DNA from: Paenibacillus sp. FSL K6-3182
GTDB lineage: Bacteria; Bacillota; Bacilli; Paenibacillales; Paenibacillaceae
Reading direction: 5' to 3'
Assembly: GCF_037976325.1 (NCBI RefSeq)
Contig: NZ_CP150265.1
Location: 6,875,001 to 6,939,000 of the forward strand
Length of the DNA stretch: 64,000 nucleotides
The translations under genes and the position numbers were made by a program. Shown here in pieces: positions 61,705 through 64,000 of this stretch. The notes under the pieces are model-generated. The model had not been told where the DNA came from, did no database searches, and worked only from the letters and a program-made list of their open reading frames with translations. Numbering within the stretch: position 1 is the first letter of the stretch; the number at the start of each line of letters is the position of its first letter.

Positions 61705-62061
61705 TTAATGCTGCTTAAGCTCAATTCCAGCTTGCCGAGCAACTAACACGCGATGCGTTGTCAATTGTGAGCCGAGCATCACGCTTTCCGTTTGCTGGCC
61801 TGCCTCACCCTGTTGTCCCCCGCCTCTATGAGCATGTGCTTGCCGAAAAGAATCACTGTACACCCAGCCCTCAAAGGAAGCTTTGGTTTCCCAAGTCGTG
61901 CTTACTTTAAGCTCATCATATTCTTCTAAGCCTTCCGTTAACAACACTTCCATGCGCACAAAACCAGGAGATAAATCTATGCCTTTGGAGTTTTGAAATC
62001 TACTCGCCACCGTCTCCCCGTGGCCTTTTTTTACTTTTATCGTATTGGTGACAACAATCAT
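61705..62061 (-). CDS. IsdG/HmoA-like heme-degrading monooxygenase (ABM domain)
   Basis: 118 residues. MIVVTNTIKVKKGHGETVASRF, STTWETKASFEGWVYSDSFRQAHAH: the conserved Asn, Trp and axial His of IsdG-type enzymes are present. It would open heme to release iron. A Fur box fills the promoter spacer, so expression under iron limitation is expected. An insertion between clpC and radA compared with Bacillus. Confidence 0.85.
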   Translation of the reverse strand: MIVVTNTIKVKKGHGETVASRFQNSKGIDLSPGFVRMEVLLTEGLEEYDELKVSTTWETKASFEGWVYSDSFRQAHAHRGGGQQGEAGQQTESVMLGSQLTTHRVLVARQAGIELKQH

Positions 62062-62096
62062 CGTTGTTCCTCCATTCTATGTAACGCTATAGTCTT

Positions 62097-62124
62097 ATTA
62101 TACGATAATGATTATCATTGTCAA
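62097..62124 (-). promoter_or_regulatory. Fur-controlled promoter
   Basis: On the minus strand TTGACA (62119-62124), 16-base spacer, TATAAT (62097-62102). The spacer is ATGATAATCATTATCG, a near-perfect Fur box, so iron-loaded Fur should block polymerase directly. Confidence 0.85.
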
Positions 62125-62138
62125 TTTATTGTATTAAT

Positions 62139-62181
62139 AAAAACTGTCCCGCAAGCAGATATTCTGATTGCGGGACAGTTT
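62139..62181 (-). terminator. Terminator of clpC
   Basis: Stem AAACTGTCCCGCAA (62141-62154) / TTGCGGGACAGTTT (62168-62181), then TTTTTATT on the minus strand. Confidence 0.85.
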
Positions 62182-62191
62182 ACTATCATGC

Positions 62192-64000
62192 TTATTTTGT
62201 CGTGGATTCTTCTGGCTCTTGTTCGGAAATCGATTTGGTAACGGTTAGACCGCCATCCTTCTCATCGATTGTGAACGTATCGCCTTTTTGGATTTTACCC
62301 ATCAACAAATCTTCGGACAAACGGTCTTCGATATGTTTTTGGATTGCCCGGCGAAGCGGACGAGCTCCATATTGTGGATCGTAGCCTTCCTTCGCAAGGA
62401 AGCTTTTTGCTGCATCCGTCAAGATGAAGTCAACTTCCTGCTCACGCAGACGCTTGCGTAGCTCATCCGACATGAGTGTAACGATTTGAGCAATATGCTC
62501 CTCGCCAAGCGAATGGAACACGATGCTTTCATCGATACGGTTCAAGAACTCCGGACGGAAGCTTTTCTTAAGCTCGCCAAGCACTTTATCCTTCATTTGC
62601 TGGAAGTCGCGTCCTGCATCCTGTACGGCTGTGAAACCGAGCGAGGAATTACGCTTGATTTGATCCGCTCCAACGTTAGAAGTCATAATAATCAGTGTGT
62701 TGCGGAAATCGACAACGCGGCCTTTGGAATCAGTCAAGCGACCATCCTCCAGCACCTGAAGCAATATGTTAAATACTTCAGGGTGAGCTTTCTCAATTTC
62801 ATCTAACAAAACAACGGAATATGGCTTGCGGCGAACTTTCTCGGTTAGCTGTCCGCCTTCTTCATAACCTACATAACCAGGAGGCGCTCCGACTAGACGG
62901 GATGTCGAATGTTTCTCCATATATTCCGACATGTCGATACGGATAACCGCATTTTCATCTCCGAACATCGCTTCTGCAAGTGCTCTGGCGAGCTCCGTTT
63001 TACCTACACCCGTTGGACCTAAGAAAATGAATGAGCCGATTGGACGCTTCGGATCTTTCAAGCCGGCACGCGCACGACGAATCGCTCTGGATACTGACTT
63101 CACGGCATCATCTTGACCAATGATACGATCATGAAGAATATCTTCCATTTTCAGAAGTCGTTCCGTCTCTTCTTCAGCCAGCTTGCTAACAGGAATACCC
63201 GTCCAGCTAGCTACAACCTGAGCAATATCCTCTGGTGTCACTTCAGAATCAGTACGGCCTTGTTTTTCTTTCCACTGGTTTTTGGTAATATCAAGCTCTT
63301 CGCGAATTTTTTGCTCCGTATCGCGAAGTGCTGCCGCTTTCTCGAATTCTTGGCTTTGAACCGCTGCATCCTTCTCCTTGCGGATATCTTCCAAACGGTT
63401 TTCAAGCTGCTTCAAGTTTGGCGGTACAGTGTAAGAATGCAAGCGTACCTTTGAACCGGCTTCATCGATAAGGTCAATCGCTTTATCTGGCAAGAACCGA
63501 TCCGGAATGTAACGATCCGATAATTTAACTGCTTGCACGATAGCTTCATCCGTAATTTTCACACGGTGATGAGCTTCATAACGATCGCGTAAGCCGTACA
63601 AAATTTGAATCGCTTCTTCTGGAGATGGCTGATCTACCGTTATAGGTTGGAAACGACGCTCAAGCGCTGCATCTTTTTCAATATATTTACGGTATTCATC
63701 AAGGGTAGTTGCACCGATACATTGCAGTTCACCGCGTGCTAGCGCAGGTTTCAAAATATTAGAAGCATCGATTGCTCCCTCTGCTCCGCCTGCACCAATC
63801 AACGTATGAAGCTCATCGATGAATAGAATAATATTGCCCGCTTGGCGGATCTCATCCATAATTTTCTTCAGTCGATCTTCAAACTCACCACGGTACTTTG
63901 TACCTGCAACTACGGAGCCCATATCCAGCGTCATGACACGCTTATCACGCAAAGTTTCGGGAATTTCATTCTCGATAATCTTCTGCGCGAGACCTTCTGC
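62192..64000 (-). CDS. clpC: ATP-dependent Clp protease ATP-binding subunit ClpC, 3' part
   Basis: Incomplete: 602 codons to the window edge, which lies inside the first AAA+ domain just after its Walker A. Visible: [21 protein letters not shown], the Walker [24 protein letters not shown], the UVR-type middle domain ([14 protein letters not shown]), and the whole second AAA+ domain ([27 protein letters not shown]). Unfolds proteins for ClpP with adaptors such as MecA and McsB. The frame is open to base 64000; the ctsR-mcsA-mcsB genes would be expected beyond. Confidence 0.97.
   Translation of the reverse strand, partial: AEGLAQKIIENEIPETLRDKRVMTLDMGSVVAGTKYRGEFEDRLKKIMDEIRQAGNIILFIDELHTLIGAGGAEGAIDASNILKPALARGELQCIGATTLDEYRKYIEKDAALERRFQPITVDQPSPEEAIQILYGLRDRYEAHHRVKITDEAIVQAVKLSDRYIPDRFLPDKAIDLIDEAGSKVRLHSYTVPPNLKQLENRLEDIRKEKDAAVQSQEFEKAAALRDTEQKIREELDITKNQWKEKQGRTDSEVTPEDIAQVVASWTGIPVSKLAEEETERLLKMEDILHDRIIGQDDAVKSVSRAIRRARAGLKDPKRPIGSFIFLGPTGVGKTELARALAEAMFGDENAVIRIDMSEYMEKHSTSRLVGAPPGYVGYEEGGQLTEKVRRKPYSVVLLDEIEKAHPEVFNILLQVLEDGRLTDSKGRVVDFRNTLIIMTSNVGADQIKRNSSLGFTAVQDAGRDFQQMKDKVLGELKKSFRPEFLNRIDESIVFHSLGEEHIAQIVTLMSDELRKRLREQEVDFILTDAAKSFLAKEGYDPQYGARPLRRAIQKHIEDRLSEDLLMGKIQKGDTFTIDEKDGGLTVTKSISEQEPEESTTK

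Overview
The window is a long, almost gap-free housekeeping and sporulation block from an endospore-forming Firmicute, most likely a Paenibacillus or close relative. Evidence for this: gene order follows the Bacillus subtilis origin-proximal region in reverse complement (clpC, radA, disA, yacL, ispD, ispF, gltX, cysE, cysS, mrnC, rlmB, rae1, sigH, rpmG, secE, nusG, rplKAJL, rpoBC, rpsLG, fusA, tuf, the S10-spc-alpha ribosomal protein clusters, truA, rplM, rpsI, cwlD, salA, gerD, kbaA, pdaB). Sporulation genes are present, and a secreted enzyme carries S-layer homology repeats. The genus is an inference from these features. No tRNA, rRNA, CRISPR array, insertion sequence, prophage or defence system was seen.

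Layout. 1-5.2 kb: sporulation and germination genes (spoIIM-like fragment, pdaB, kbaA, gerD, salA, cwlD). 5.3-7.2 kb: sulfate assimilation (cysH-sat). 7.4-24.9 kb: rpsI/rplM, truA, then the alpha-spc-S10 clusters including rpoA, infA, map, adk and secY, all on the minus strand. 25.1-28.3 kb: an inserted three-gene ABC transporter operon with its own promoter and terminator. 28.4-41.2 kb: tuf, fusA, rpsG, rpsL, an L7Ae-like protein, rpoC and rpoB. 41.2-46.6 kb: a methyltransferase, rplL/J/A/K, nusG, secE, rpmG and sigH. 46.7-55.1 kb: RNA-processing enzymes, cysS/cysE behind a T-box, gltX, ispF/ispD and yacL. 55.2-64 kb: a small four-cysteine protein, an SLH-domain serine hydrolase, pssA, disA, radA, a Fur-controlled heme monooxygenase and the 3' part of clpC.

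How the parts work together: the ribosomal, polymerase, translocon and elongation-factor genes form the growth-coupled expression machinery, controlled by strong sigma-A-type promoters and structured leaders (L10 leader, probable L13 leader, an unassigned rpsJ leader). cysH-sat supplies reduced sulfur, while cysE-cysS sits behind a T-box whose candidate specifier is a Cys codon. sigH, kbaA, disA and the germination genes link this region to sporulation.

The ordinary gene content means that the most unusual signals are between and inside genes. They are: a recurring 95-102 bp two-hairpin intergenic element at six places (592, 9444, 32825, 41809, 46486, 53861); a cluster of DnaA boxes between radA and the heme monooxygenase; ribosomal protein S12 with Arg and Ala at two positions known for streptomycin resistance or dependence; a structured rpsJ leader; and the absence of ecfA1-ecfA2-ecfT from its usual place. 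All alignments and promoter calls were made by eye.
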